Assembly: GCA_947589215.1 (NCBI GenBank)
Contig: CANQCL010000007.1
Span: forward strand, 42,286 to 106,285
Length of the DNA: 64,000 nucleotides
Origin: an uncultured Clostridia bacterium
GTDB lineage: Bacteria > Bacillota > Clostridia > Oscillospirales > Ruminococcaceae
Direction of reading: 5' to 3'
In this document: in pieces, positions 8,065 through 17,119 of the stretch
Layout of the letters: each line of letters starts with the position of its first letter
Numbering within the stretch: position 1 is the first letter of the stretch
Notes under the pieces: model-generated
Told to the model about the DNA's origin: nothing
Databases searched by the model: none
What the model saw: only the letters and a program-made list of their open reading frames with translations
Position numbers and translations under genes: made by a program

Positions 8065-8823
8065 TTATCCGTTAGAAATCATTTTACTCATATCATAAAG
8101 TCCTGCTGACTTATTGCTTATAAATATTGCCGCATTCACAGCGCCAACTGCAAAAACTTCTTTTGAGTGTGCTTCATGTTTAAGGGTTATAACCTCATCA
8201 CGACCTGCAAAAATTATTTCATGCTCGCCTACAATCGTTCCGCCCCTTATCGCGTGCATACCGATTTCAGTTTTAGAACGTTTTTTTCTAACCGAATGTC
8301 GGTCGTAAGTCAAAGAGTAGCTGTTGCCCAGTTCCTCGTTTATTACGTCAGCCAACATAAGCGCCGTTCCCGATGGAGCGTCGATTTTTTGGTTGTGATG
8401 CTTTTCTACAATTTCGATGTCAAATTGTCCGCCTAAAATCTGAGTAGCTTTTTTAGCAAGCTGTGCTAAAAGATTTATTCCAAGAGACATATTGAATGTA
8501 AAAAACACAGGTATCTGCGAGGACGCTTTTTTTATTTTTGATATTTGCTCGTCTGTGTAGCCTGTTGTTGCAATAACAAGAGGAGTGCCGTTTGTCTGGC
8601 AGTAGTCCAAAAGCTCGTCTAAAACGCTGGGGTGAGAAAAATCAATAATAACATCTGGCTTTTCTTTCAAATCAGACACCTTAGACACAATAGGGAAGTT
8701 TGAATATGTATCTGTAATTTTGTCAATTCCTGCGACAATTTTGCAGTTATCTCTTGAAGATACAACATCGCAGATCACCTTACCCATTTTTCCGTTCGCA
8801 CCGCATACAGCAATATCAGTCAT
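8065..8823 (-). CDS. dapB: 4-hydroxy-tetrahydrodipicolinate reductase
   Basis: This 252-residue enzyme reduces the DapA product in the lysine/diaminopimelate pathway with NAD(P)H. The N-terminal Rossmann motif is GANGKMGK. The catalytic and substrate block EKHHNQKIDAPSGTALMLAD includes the HH pair and the Lys used by the family. The ATG at 8823 is preferred, with AAAGGAA about 8 bases ahead; a TTG 18 bases upstream overlaps that site. It is the third gene of the riboswitch-controlled asd-dapA-dapB operon. Confidence 0.95.
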   Translation of the reverse strand: MTDIAVCGANGKMGKVICDVVSSRDNCKIVAGIDKITDTYSNFPIVSKVSDLKEKPDVIIDFSHPSVLDELLDYCQTNGTPLVIATTGYTDEQISKIKKASSQIPVFFTFNMSLGINLLAQLAKKATQILGGQFDIEIVEKHHNQKIDAPSGTALMLADVINEELGNSYSLTYDRHSVRKKRSKTEIGMHAIRGGTIVGEHEIIFAGRDEVITLKHEAHSKEVFAVGAVNAAIFISNKSAGLYDMSKMISNG

Positions 8824-8894
8824 AAATATTATTCCTTTCAAAGAGGGCAGACTGAATGCAGCCCTTTGTAAATTTAAACGATCTTATTTTATAC

Positions 8895-9785
8895 TTATTT
8901 TATAAGTCCTATTTTTTGCATTTGAGCCTTCAGATTATCAATTTTAGCCTGAGGCATTTTGCAAAGAGGAAGTCTGCATTCTCCGACTTCAAAGCCCATA
9001 ATGTTAAGCGCTTCTTTTACCGGAATTGGATTTACGTCCATAAACAATCCGTTTGTAAATTCCAAAAGCTTGAGAGCAAGATGGGAAGCCTCTTCGTACT
9101 TATTTTCAAAGCAAAACTCGCAGATATCGTGAGTTTCTTTAGGCATACAGTTTGATAATACAGAAATTACGCCTTTTCCTCCAAGCGAGAGAATAGGTAT
9201 AATCTGATCGTCGTTTCCGCTGTACACGTCCAAATCGTCTCCGCAAGCTGCACGAATTTGAGCAACTCTTGAAATATCTCCGCTGGCTTCTTTGATAGCA
9301 GCTATGTTTTTATGCTTTGAAAGCTCAACACAGGTTGAAACAGCTATGTTTGTTCCTGTTCTCGACGGAACATTATATGCAATGATTGGAATATTCACAG
9401 CGTCGGCAATAGCATAGTAATGCTTTATCAATCCCTCTTGGGAACATTTATTGTAATAAGGAGTAACAACAAGCAGAGCGTCAGCGCCTTGCTCTTCAGC
9501 GTGTTTTGAAAGAGCAACCGCATATTTTGTGTCGTTGGAGCCGGTTCCTGCAATAACAGGAATTCTTCCGTCTGCTTTTTTTATTGCATAAGTTATACAA
9601 TCCTGATGCTCTTTGTCCGTCATAGTAGCGCTTTCACCTGTAGTTCCGCAGATAATAATAGCGTCAGTGTGATTTGAAATATTAAATTCGATAAGCTCGC
9701 CAAGCTTATCAAAATTAATAGAACCGTCCTCGTTCATAGGTGTAACAATGGCAACACCTGCGCCCTTGAAAATTGTTTTTTTCAT
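8895..9785 (-). CDS. dapA: 4-hydroxy-tetrahydrodipicolinate synthase
   Basis: This 296-residue TIM-barrel lyase condenses pyruvate with aspartate semialdehyde. The Schiff-base lysine is Lys165 in AAIKEASGD, the proton-relay tyrosine is Tyr137 in IAYNVPSRTG, and the GTTGE motif starts at residue 47. AAAGGAG precedes the ATG by about 10 bases. It lies between asd and dapB, all on the minus strand, and is a committed step feeding both lysine and the peptidoglycan precursor meso-DAP. Confidence 0.96.
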   Translation of the reverse strand: MKKTIFKGAGVAIVTPMNEDGSINFDKLGELIEFNISNHTDAIIICGTTGESATMTDKEHQDCITYAIKKADGRIPVIAGTGSNDTKYAVALSKHAEEQGADALLVVTPYYNKCSQEGLIKHYYAIADAVNIPIIAYNVPSRTGTNIAVSTCVELSKHKNIAAIKEASGDISRVAQIRAACGDDLDVYSGNDDQIIPILSLGGKGVISVLSNCMPKETHDICEFCFENKYEEASHLALKLLEFTNGLFMDVNPIPVKEALNIMGFEVGECRLPLCKMPQAKIDNLKAQMQKIGLIK

Positions 9786-9839
9786 AGCTTGATTACTCCT
9801 TTCATGAGTAAAAATAATAAATATTTATATTCATCTATA

Positions 9840-10919
9840 TTAATCAAAATAGCCCTTTGCAGCTAGTAACTCCGCTAAAAGAACTCCGCCTCCTGCGGCA
9901 CCTCTTAAAGTGTTGTGCGAAAGACATACAAACTTATAATCAAACAGTTTATCCTCTCGCAGTCTTCCTAGAGTAACTGCCATTCCGCCCTCTAAATCTC
10001 TGTCAAGCTTAGGCTGAGGTCTGTTATCCTCTTCAAAATAGTTTAAAAACTGCTTTGGTGCAGAGGGCAGGTCAAGCTCCTGCGGAACACCGCTGAACTC
10101 TTTCCAAGCCTTTAGAATTTCATCTTTTGTTGGTTTTTTATCAAATGATACAAATACTGCCGCAGTGTGACCGTCCTGAACAGGTACTCTCAGACATTGT
10201 GTAGTGATACAAGGGGTTTTAGCGTCAACGATTCTGTCACCCTCAATTTTTCCCCATACCTTTAAAGGCTCAATTTCAGACTTCTCCTCCTCACCGCCGA
10301 TATAGGGGATTACATTATCTACAATATCAGGGAAAGTCTCAAAGGTCTTTCCTGCACCGCTGATAGCTTGATATGTGCAGGCAAGAACATTCTTAACGCC
10401 GTATTTCATAAGCGGATGCAGAGCAGGCACGTAGCTTTGAATAGAACAGTTAGACTTAACTGCAATAAAACCACGCTTTGTACCGAGTCTTTTTCTCTGA
10501 GCATTTATTATTTCAATATGCTCAGGATTTATCTCAGGAACTACCATTGGAACATCAGGAGTATGTCTGTTTGCCGAGTTGTTTGAAACCACCGGACATT
10601 CAGCTTTTGCATAGGCTTCTTCTAATGCTCTTATTTCGTCCTTTTTCATATCTACGGCACAGAAAACAAAGTCGACCATACCTGCGATTTTTTCAATGTC
10701 TGCTGTTGCGTCGAGAATAATCATATCCTGCATTATCTTTGGGATAGGAGACGGCATTGCCCACCTTTCACCTACAGCGTCTTTATAGCTTTTGCCAGCC
10801 GAGCGAGGTGAAGCGGCAAGACATTCAACTTCAAACCAAGGGTGGTTTTCAAGCAAGGTTGCAAACCTTTGTCCTACCATACCTGTTGCACCGATTATTC
10901 CCACTTTAAATTTTCTCAT
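9840..10919 (-). CDS. asd: Aspartate-semialdehyde dehydrogenase
   Basis: This 359-residue enzyme reduces aspartyl phosphate to aspartate semialdehyde. The N-terminal NADP motif is GATGMVGQRF, the nucleophile is Cys158 in VKSNCSIQSY, and the C-terminal HNTLRGAAGGGVLLAE block is present. The Cys context and length fit the archaeal/fungal-type Asd rather than the short E. coli type. It is the first gene of the lysine operon. A CGGAGG site precedes the ATG. No aspartokinase gene is in the operon. Confidence 0.95.
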   Translation of the reverse strand: MRKFKVGIIGATGMVGQRFATLLENHPWFEVECLAASPRSAGKSYKDAVGERWAMPSPIPKIMQDMIILDATADIEKIAGMVDFVFCAVDMKKDEIRALEEAYAKAECPVVSNNSANRHTPDVPMVVPEINPEHIEIINAQRKRLGTKRGFIAVKSNCSIQSYVPALHPLMKYGVKNVLACTYQAISGAGKTFETFPDIVDNVIPYIGGEEEKSEIEPLKVWGKIEGDRIVDAKTPCITTQCLRVPVQDGHTAAVFVSFDKKPTKDEILKAWKEFSGVPQELDLPSAPKQFLNYFEEDNRPQPKLDRDLEGGMAVTLGRLREDKLFDYKFVCLSHNTLRGAAGGGVLLAELLAAKGYFD

Positions 10920-11055
10920 AAAAACCTCCGTACAAGCACTTGTTAAAGTACAAATATTAAAATTTAATATAAAAGCATATGTGCTTTCTATTATAAATTA
11001 TATAACATAACTGAATATGTAATTGTAAATTTTCAAACAACTTCATACAAATATT

Positions 11056-11077
11056 AAAAAAACTGGTTGAAAACCAG
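11056..11077 (-). terminator. Riboswitch-controlled terminator upstream of asd
   Basis: On the minus strand the 6-bp stem CTGGTT-TTC-AACCAG (11077-11063) runs straight into seven T residues (to 11056). It lies 55 nt past the lysine aptamer and 137 nt before asd, which is the position of the expression-platform terminator. Confidence 0.85.
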
Positions 11078-11131
11078 CTCATCATACAATATAATAGAAA
11101 TGTTGACATATATGTAATAAAAATATATGCC

Positions 11132-11297
11132 GATAGCACTCCATCATACTTATGATGACAATTACAAGCCTTTTAAGCGTGTAATCAGAAATAAGCTTTC
11201 CCAACACTTAATTCTTCGGCAGCTTCACCTTTCACATTTCCGGCTGGGAAACCAATAATACAATGGAAATGCTAATAATTTCAGCCGCACCTCTATC
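11132..11297 (-). ncRNA. Lysine riboswitch (L box)
   Basis: Read on the minus strand, the aptamer opens with GATAGAGGTGCGG (from 11297) and closes with GGAGTGCTATC (to 11132), which form P1. Between them lie the conserved AGGTGAAGCTGCCGAAG block and the internal arms typical of the L box. Lysine binding should stabilise a form that allows the downstream terminator (11077-11056), switching off asd-dapA-dapB and the small membrane protein gene when lysine is plentiful. Confidence 0.93.
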
Positions 11298-11309
11298 GTT
11301 TCTTTAATT

Positions 11310-11338
11310 ATAATAACAAAAATAAGTCTGTGTGTCAA
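11310..11338 (-). promoter_or_regulatory. Promoter of the riboswitch-asd-dapA-dapB unit
   Basis: On the minus strand TTGACA (11338-11333), a 17-bp spacer and TATTAT (11315-11310) place the start a few bases ahead of the riboswitch P1 helix. Confidence 0.7.
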
Positions 11339-11421
11339 CACCGAAGGAGAAAAAAGCAGAAAAATTTTATTAGGCTTTATTTTTGCGCTTTTTGAACAAA
11401 AGAAAGGAATATGTAACATAT

Positions 11422-12474
11422 ATGATAGATATAAATGATATGAAAAAGTCCGATTTTTATTATGAGCTTCCAAGCGAGCTTATTGCCCAAACTCCTCTTG
11501 AGCCGAGAAACTCCTCACGGCTTTTGAAAATAGACAGAGTTACAGGGAAATGTGAGCATAGTCATTTCTATAATCTATGCGATTATCTAAAAAAAGGTGA
11601 CTTGCTTGTTCTTAATGATTCAAGGGTGCTTCCGGCGAGAATATACGGAGTGAAAGCAGACAACAATACGCCTATTGAGTTTTTGCTTTTAGAGCAAAAA
11701 GAGAATATGGTCTGGGAGATTTTGTGCAGACCGGGTAAAAAAGCAAAAGTCGGTACTAAGTTTCATTTTGAACATGGCGGTTCAAGTCTTGATGCTGAGA
11801 TTATAGATGTTCTTGACGACGGCAACAGAATAACAAGATTTACTTGCAATAAAAACTTTTTTGAGGCGTTAGATGAAATCGGACAGATGCCGCTTCCGCC
11901 ATATATAACTGAAAAGCTAAAGGATAAAGAGCGTTACCAGACGGTGTATTCAAACGAGCTTGGCTCTGCCGCCGCTCCCACAGCAGGACTTCATTTTACA
12001 AAGAAACAGCTTGTCGAGCTTGAAAGTAAAGGTATAAAGCTTGCGTATGTAACTTTGCACGTCGGTTTGGGTACATTCCGTCCTGTTAAAGAGGACAAGG
12101 TTTTAGAACATAAAATGCACAGCGAGTATTATGAAGTTCCAAAAGAAACTGCAAAGCTGATTAGTGAAACAAGAAAATCAGGCGGTCGAATTATAGCAGT
12201 AGGCACTACTTCATGCAGAACGCTTGAGAGCGTTGCGACTGAAAATAACGGAGAGATTGTCCCTTGCAGCGGAAAAACAGATATTTTTATCTATCCGGGA
12301 TATAAGTTCAAGGTTCTTGACGGACTTATAACAAACTTTCATCTTCCTGAAAGCACGCTTATAATGCTGGTATCAGCCTTTGCAGGCTATGAAAACACAA
12401 TGAATGCTTACAAAATAGCTGTTGAGGAAAAATACCGTTTTTTCAGTTTTGGGGATAGTATGGTGATATTGTAA
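11422..12474 (+). CDS. queA: S-adenosylmethionine:tRNA ribosyltransferase-isomerase
   Basis: This ~350-residue enzyme transfers and isomerises the ribosyl group of SAM onto 7-aminomethyl-7-deazaguanine in tRNA, the epoxyqueuosine step. The N-terminus [18 protein letters not shown] and the blocks [21 protein letters not shown] and NFHLPESTL are diagnostic. The start at 11422 has AAAGGAA about 12 bases upstream; ATG 11440 is an alternative. The stop overlaps the next gene (TAATG). The queuosine partner tgt lies downstream but separated by three unrelated genes. Confidence 0.94.
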   Translation: MIDINDMKKSDFYYELPSELIAQTPLEPRNSSRLLKIDRVTGKCEHSHFYNLCDYLKKGDLLVLNDSRVLPARIYGVKADNNTPIEFLLLEQKENMVWEILCRPGKKAKVGTKFHFEHGGSSLDAEIIDVLDDGNRITRFTCNKNFFEALDEIGQMPLPPYITEKLKDKERYQTVYSNELGSAAAPTAGLHFTKKQLVELESKGIKLAYVTLHVGLGTFRPVKEDKVLEHKMHSEYYEVPKETAKLISETRKSGGRIIAVGTTSCRTLESVATENNGEIVPCSGKTDIFIYPGYKFKVLDGLITNFHLPESTLIMLVSAFAGYENTMNAYKIAVEEKYRFFSFGDSMVIL

Positions 12475-13121
12475 TGAAAAATTTTATGGGAAAAGGCACT
12501 GTGTTCAGAGACATTAAATGGATTTTCTTTGATATTGGCTCAACGCTTATTGATGAAAGTGAATGCTATAAACTAAGATACCGTGAAGCTGTTGTGGGTA
12601 CATCGATCAGTGCCGATGATTTTGAAAAAAAAGTCATTGAATTTTCTAAGCAAAATCTGAAAGGCGACTATGAGACTGTCAAGTATTATGGTATAGAATT
12701 GCCGCCGTGGCATAAAGAGGCGGAAAAGCCATACGATAACACGGAATCTGTCTTAAAGCAGTTGACCGTCAAAGGATACCGTCTTGGTGTTATCGCAAAT
12801 CAAAGTTCGGGAACGAAAGATCGCCTTTCAAGCTGGGGGATTTTAAACTATTTTGACGTCGTTTTAGCCTCTGCGGAAGAGGGTATTTCAAAACCTGATA
12901 GTGAGATATTTCATCGTGCACTGACTGCGGCAAAGTGTTTGCCTGTCAATGCTGTTATGATTGGTGACAGATTGGACAATGACATCGTACCAGCAAAAAA
13001 AGTTGGTATGAAAACGGTATGGATAAAACAAGGTCTTGGTGGATTGGCAAGTGCTATTCATAAAAATGAGCAGGCAGATTACGAAATAAAGGATCTTTCG
13101 GAGCTATTGAATATATTTTAA
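12474..13121 (+). CDS. HAD-superfamily hydrolase with altered motif I
   Basis: This 215-residue HAD-like protein has motif I FFDIGSTLID, a motif II-like VIANQSSGT, the motif III lysine in KPDSEIF and motif IV MIGDRLDNDI. In motif I the canonical DxD is DxG: the nucleophile Asp is kept but the usual acid/base Asp is Gly. Activity against phosphates is therefore uncertain. The ATG overlaps the queA stop by one base, so it is translationally coupled to queA. Confidence 0.8.
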   Translation: MKNFMGKGTVFRDIKWIFFDIGSTLIDESECYKLRYREAVVGTSISADDFEKKVIEFSKQNLKGDYETVKYYGIELPPWHKEAEKPYDNTESVLKQLTVKGYRLGVIANQSSGTKDRLSSWGILNYFDVVLASAEEGISKPDSEIFHRALTAAKCLPVNAVMIGDRLDNDIVPAKKVGMKTVWIKQGLGGLASAIHKNEQADYEIKDLSELLNIF

Positions 13122-13178
13122 AAAATGATGATGTTATTATGGAAAAATGGAAAGTGAATGAATTTAGAGGAGAATAAT

Positions 13179-13619
13179 ATGAACATTAGAAAAATGACAA
13201 TTGATGACTACGATGAGATTTATAACTTATGGGTGTCATGTGCAGGAATGGGCTTGAACAACTTTGATGACTCCAGAGATGGTATTGATAAATTCATAAA
13301 TAGGAATCCTGATACCTGTTTTGTTGCATTAATTGAGAATAAAATTGTCGGAGTGATCTTGGCAGGTAATGATGGTAGGCGTGGGTTTATCTATCATACC
13401 GCAGTAAATCCACGATTTAGAAAGCAAGGTATAGGGCGTAAATTAGTAGATACCGCAATTTTGGCATTAAAGCAATGCGGTATCAATAAGGTCGCACTGG
13501 TCGTATTTGATAAAAATATAGATGGAAACGCTTTTTGGGAAAGTCTCGGTTTTACAGTCAGGAACGACCTAACATATCGTAATAAGGTTCTTACCAAAAT
13601 GATTAGGATTGATACATAA
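13179..13619 (+). CDS. GNAT-family N-acetyltransferase
   Basis: This 146-residue protein has the acetyl-CoA binding block HTAVNPRFRKQGIGRKLVDTA (R/Q-x-x-G-x-G/A) and the C-terminal GFTVRNDLTYRNKVLTKMI. The ATG at 13179 is selected over the in-frame 13158 start because AGAGGAGA lies 6-7 bases ahead. The acceptor substrate cannot be inferred. It lies between the HAD gene and the PAS gene, which may be an insertion between queA and tgt. Confidence 0.82.
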   Translation: MNIRKMTIDDYDEIYNLWVSCAGMGLNNFDDSRDGIDKFINRNPDTCFVALIENKIVGVILAGNDGRRGFIYHTAVNPRFRKQGIGRKLVDTAILALKQCGINKVALVVFDKNIDGNAFWESLGFTVRNDLTYRNKVLTKMIRIDT

Positions 13620-13644
13620 ATTATCATTAAAGGAGATAAAACTT

Positions 13645-14007
13645 ATGGACATTAATATGTTTTTGAAAGGAATAATTGACGGTGATGAAAAGCAGATAGT
13701 TGTATGCGATTTAAGTCACACTATAATTTATATGAATCCTGCCGCAGTTAAGAATTATGAAAAGCGTGGCGGAGCGTCTCTTATTGGCAAGTCAGTTCTT
13801 GACTGCCATAACAGTAATTCGCAGGAGATCATAAAAAACAATGTCAGCAGAATGCAGAAAGATAAGTCGGTAAACAAGATTTTCGAGTTTCATAAAACCC
13901 GTAATGGTGCTAACGACGACGTTTACTGCGTAGCAATAAGAGACGAAAGCGGTAATCTTATCGGATACTATGAAAAATTTGAGGATAAGAATTTACACAA
14001 TGCTTAA
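13645..14007 (+). CDS. Stand-alone PAS-domain protein
   Basis: This 120-residue protein is one PAS domain: IVVCDLSHTIIYMNPAAVKNYEKRGG, SLIGKSVLDCHNSNSQEIIKNN, and the closing strand YCVAIRDESGNLIGYYEKF. No output domain is attached. PAS domains of this DCHN type often sense small ligands or haem. The ATG at 13645 is chosen because AAAGGAG lies 9 bases upstream; the longer in-frame version overlaps the GNAT gene. Partner and signal are unknown. Confidence 0.72.
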   Translation: MDINMFLKGIIDGDEKQIVVCDLSHTIIYMNPAAVKNYEKRGGASLIGKSVLDCHNSNSQEIIKNNVSRMQKDKSVNKIFEFHKTRNGANDDVYCVAIRDESGNLIGYYEKFEDKNLHNA

Positions 14008-15183
<1,176 letters not shown>

Positions 15184-15184
15184 T

Positions 15185-15760
15185 ATGGGCTTAATCGAGC
15201 TATTATTAATAGCTGTAGGACTTTCTATGGACGCATTTGCAGTGTCTGTAACAAACGGGCTTTGCTATAAAAATGTAAAGTTCGGCTGGACGCTTGCAAT
15301 GGGACTTTGCTTTGGTCTTTTTCAGGGAGCAATGCCGACAATCGGATATTTTCTCGGAAGTACCTTTGCTGATTATATTACAGCATATGATCATTATATT
15401 GCGTTGATTTTACTTTGCTTTATCGGAGGCAAAATGCTTATAGACGGTGTTAAAAGCAAAGATGAGGGTATAGAAGCAACGGGAGCGTCGATAGGCTTGG
15501 GTATTCTATTGGTTCAAGGGGTCGCAACCAGTATTGACGCATTGGCTGTTGGAGTTTCTTTTGCAATGCTCCCCAATGTAAATATTGTTACGGCGGCGGG
15601 CTTTATAGCTCTAGTCACGTTTTCACTTTCAATTATCGCTGTTTTTGTGGGTAAAAAATTCGGCAGCCTTCTTAACAATAAGGCTCAGATTATCGGTGGA
15701 CTCATTCTTATTGCAATAGGAATTAAAATTTTTATTGAGCACACTTTTTTTGGCGGTTAG
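15185..15760 (+). CDS. mntP: MntP-family manganese efflux pump
   Basis: This 191-residue protein has six hydrophobic helices and two similar halves, with the family signatures AVGLSMDAFAVSVTNGL and GVATSIDALAVGVSF carrying membrane Asp residues. MntP exports Mn(II). The ATG at 15185 follows the tgt stop by one base with GGAGG ahead. No yybP-ykoY manganese riboswitch is seen; transcription probably comes with tgt. Confidence 0.85.
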   Translation: MGLIELLLIAVGLSMDAFAVSVTNGLCYKNVKFGWTLAMGLCFGLFQGAMPTIGYFLGSTFADYITAYDHYIALILLCFIGGKMLIDGVKSKDEGIEATGASIGLGILLVQGVATSIDALAVGVSFAMLPNVNIVTAAGFIALVTFSLSIIAVFVGKKFGSLLNNKAQIIGGLILIAIGIKIFIEHTFFGG

Positions 15761-15828
15761 TTAAAAGTTAGTAAATAACATAGCTTGTTAATATTTTTTT
15801 AACATATTACAGTTATAATTATTCTATT

Positions 15829-16485
15829 ATGATAAAGTATATTATTTTCGATTTAGACGGAACTTTAGTAAATTCAATCTATGACCTTGCAGATTCAGTC
15901 AATTATGTGTTAAAACAAAACGGATATGCTGAGCATCCGCTTGAGAGCTATTACTATTTTGTTGGAAATGGAACTTTAAAACTTATTGAGAGAGCATTGC
16001 CGGAGGATAAGCGGACGGCGAATGAAATTGAACGTGTACATTCGCAGTTTGCAGAGCGTTACTCTCAAAACTATCTAAGCAAAACTATACCTTATAACGG
16101 TATAAATGAGTTACTTGACGAGTTGGATAAAAGAGGGATAAAGTATTCAGTTGCATCAAATAAAACAGATATTTTTACCCAAGAGATTATCAACGGACTG
16201 TTTCCTAATAATCGATTTGATGTTATAATAGGTAAAAGGGAAGAAAATCCGACAAAGCCTGACCCTAAAATAATATATGATATATTGGATGGTAAGAATT
16301 TAACATTAGATGAAATTTTAGTTGTCGGAGACTCTGACGTTGACATTGAAACGGGACATAATGCGTGTCTTAAAGCAGTTGGTTGCTTATGGGGATTCAG
16401 AGATGAAAGGGAGCTTAAAGAAGCAGGTGCTGAGTATATAATTTCAAAACCTATGGAGCTTTTTGAAATAATAGATAATAAATAA
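15829..16485 (+). CDS. HAD hydrolase, phosphoglycolate phosphatase-like
   Basis: This 218-residue protein has complete HAD motifs: FDLDGTLVNS, VASNKTD, KPDPKIIYD and VVGDSDVDIETGHNA. The helical cap fits the Gph/PgmB class. The ATG at 15829 has no ribosome binding site. A TATAAT box lies only 9 bases upstream (15814-15819), so a leaderless message is possible. The substrate is undetermined. Confidence 0.83.
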   Translation: MIKYIIFDLDGTLVNSIYDLADSVNYVLKQNGYAEHPLESYYYFVGNGTLKLIERALPEDKRTANEIERVHSQFAERYSQNYLSKTIPYNGINELLDELDKRGIKYSVASNKTDIFTQEIINGLFPNNRFDVIIGKREENPTKPDPKIIYDILDGKNLTLDEILVVGDSDVDIETGHNACLKAVGCLWGFRDERELKEAGAEYIISKPMELFEIIDNK

Positions 16486-16512
16486 TTTATAAGGCGGAAA
16501 GGACGAGAATTT

Positions 16513-17079
16513 ATGACTTATAACATCAAAGAAGTTGCTGAAAGGCTGAAGGGACTTCGTGAAGCGTGTGACTTGTCAATGCAGTCTTTTTGTGAAAAGA
16601 CCGGTATTTCTGTTGAGGATTATCAAAAGATAGAATCAGGAGAAAAGGACTTTTCAGTGACATTTCTATATAAGTGTTCTGAATTGTTTGACGTTGATTT
16701 AGTTGAACTCTTAACGGGAGCCGCTCCTCGTTTGAGCAACTATTCGATAGTGCGTAAGGGAGAGGGACTTCCCATTGAGAGAAGAGAGCGTTTTGCATAT
16801 CAGCATCTTGCATACAGGTTCAAGGATAAAAAGATTGAGCCGCTTATGGTTCAGGCTCCATATGACGAAAATGAGCAGGACAAGCCGATAAGACTGTCTG
16901 TTCATGAAGGTCAGGAATGGGATTTTATCATTAAAGGAAGTCTGAAATTTGTAATAGGTGAGCATACTGAGATACTAAATGAGGGCGACTCGTTATTCTA
17001 CAATTCAAATCAGCCTCATGGTATGATCGCAATAGGCGGCAGCGATTGTGAATTTTTAGCTGTACTAATTAAAGAATAG
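16513..17079 (+). CDS. XRE-cupin transcriptional regulator
   Basis: This 188-residue protein joins an N-terminal helix-turn-helix of the XRE type (VAERLKGLREACDLSMQSFCEKTGISVEDYQKIESGEKD) to a C-terminal cupin (LSVHEGQEWDFIIKGSLKF, SLFYNSNQPHGM). The next gene is an AMP-forming CoA synthetase 40 bp downstream, so the cupin plausibly senses an acid or acyl-CoA and controls this pair. GGCGGAAAGGACG precedes the ATG. Confidence 0.85.
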   Translation: MTYNIKEVAERLKGLREACDLSMQSFCEKTGISVEDYQKIESGEKDFSVTFLYKCSELFDVDLVELLTGAAPRLSNYSIVRKGEGLPIERRERFAYQHLAYRFKDKKIEPLMVQAPYDENEQDKPIRLSVHEGQEWDFIIKGSLKFVIGEHTEILNEGDSLFYNSNQPHGMIAIGGSDCEFLAVLIKE

Positions 17080-17119
17080 AAAATTTGAGCAGATATTTAA
17101 CTGAAAGGGAAATAGAAAT

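Noticed and set aside
11225..11473. 82-residue open frame on the minus strand upstream of asd
   Set aside because: It overlaps the lysine riboswitch and its promoter, which explain the sequence better.
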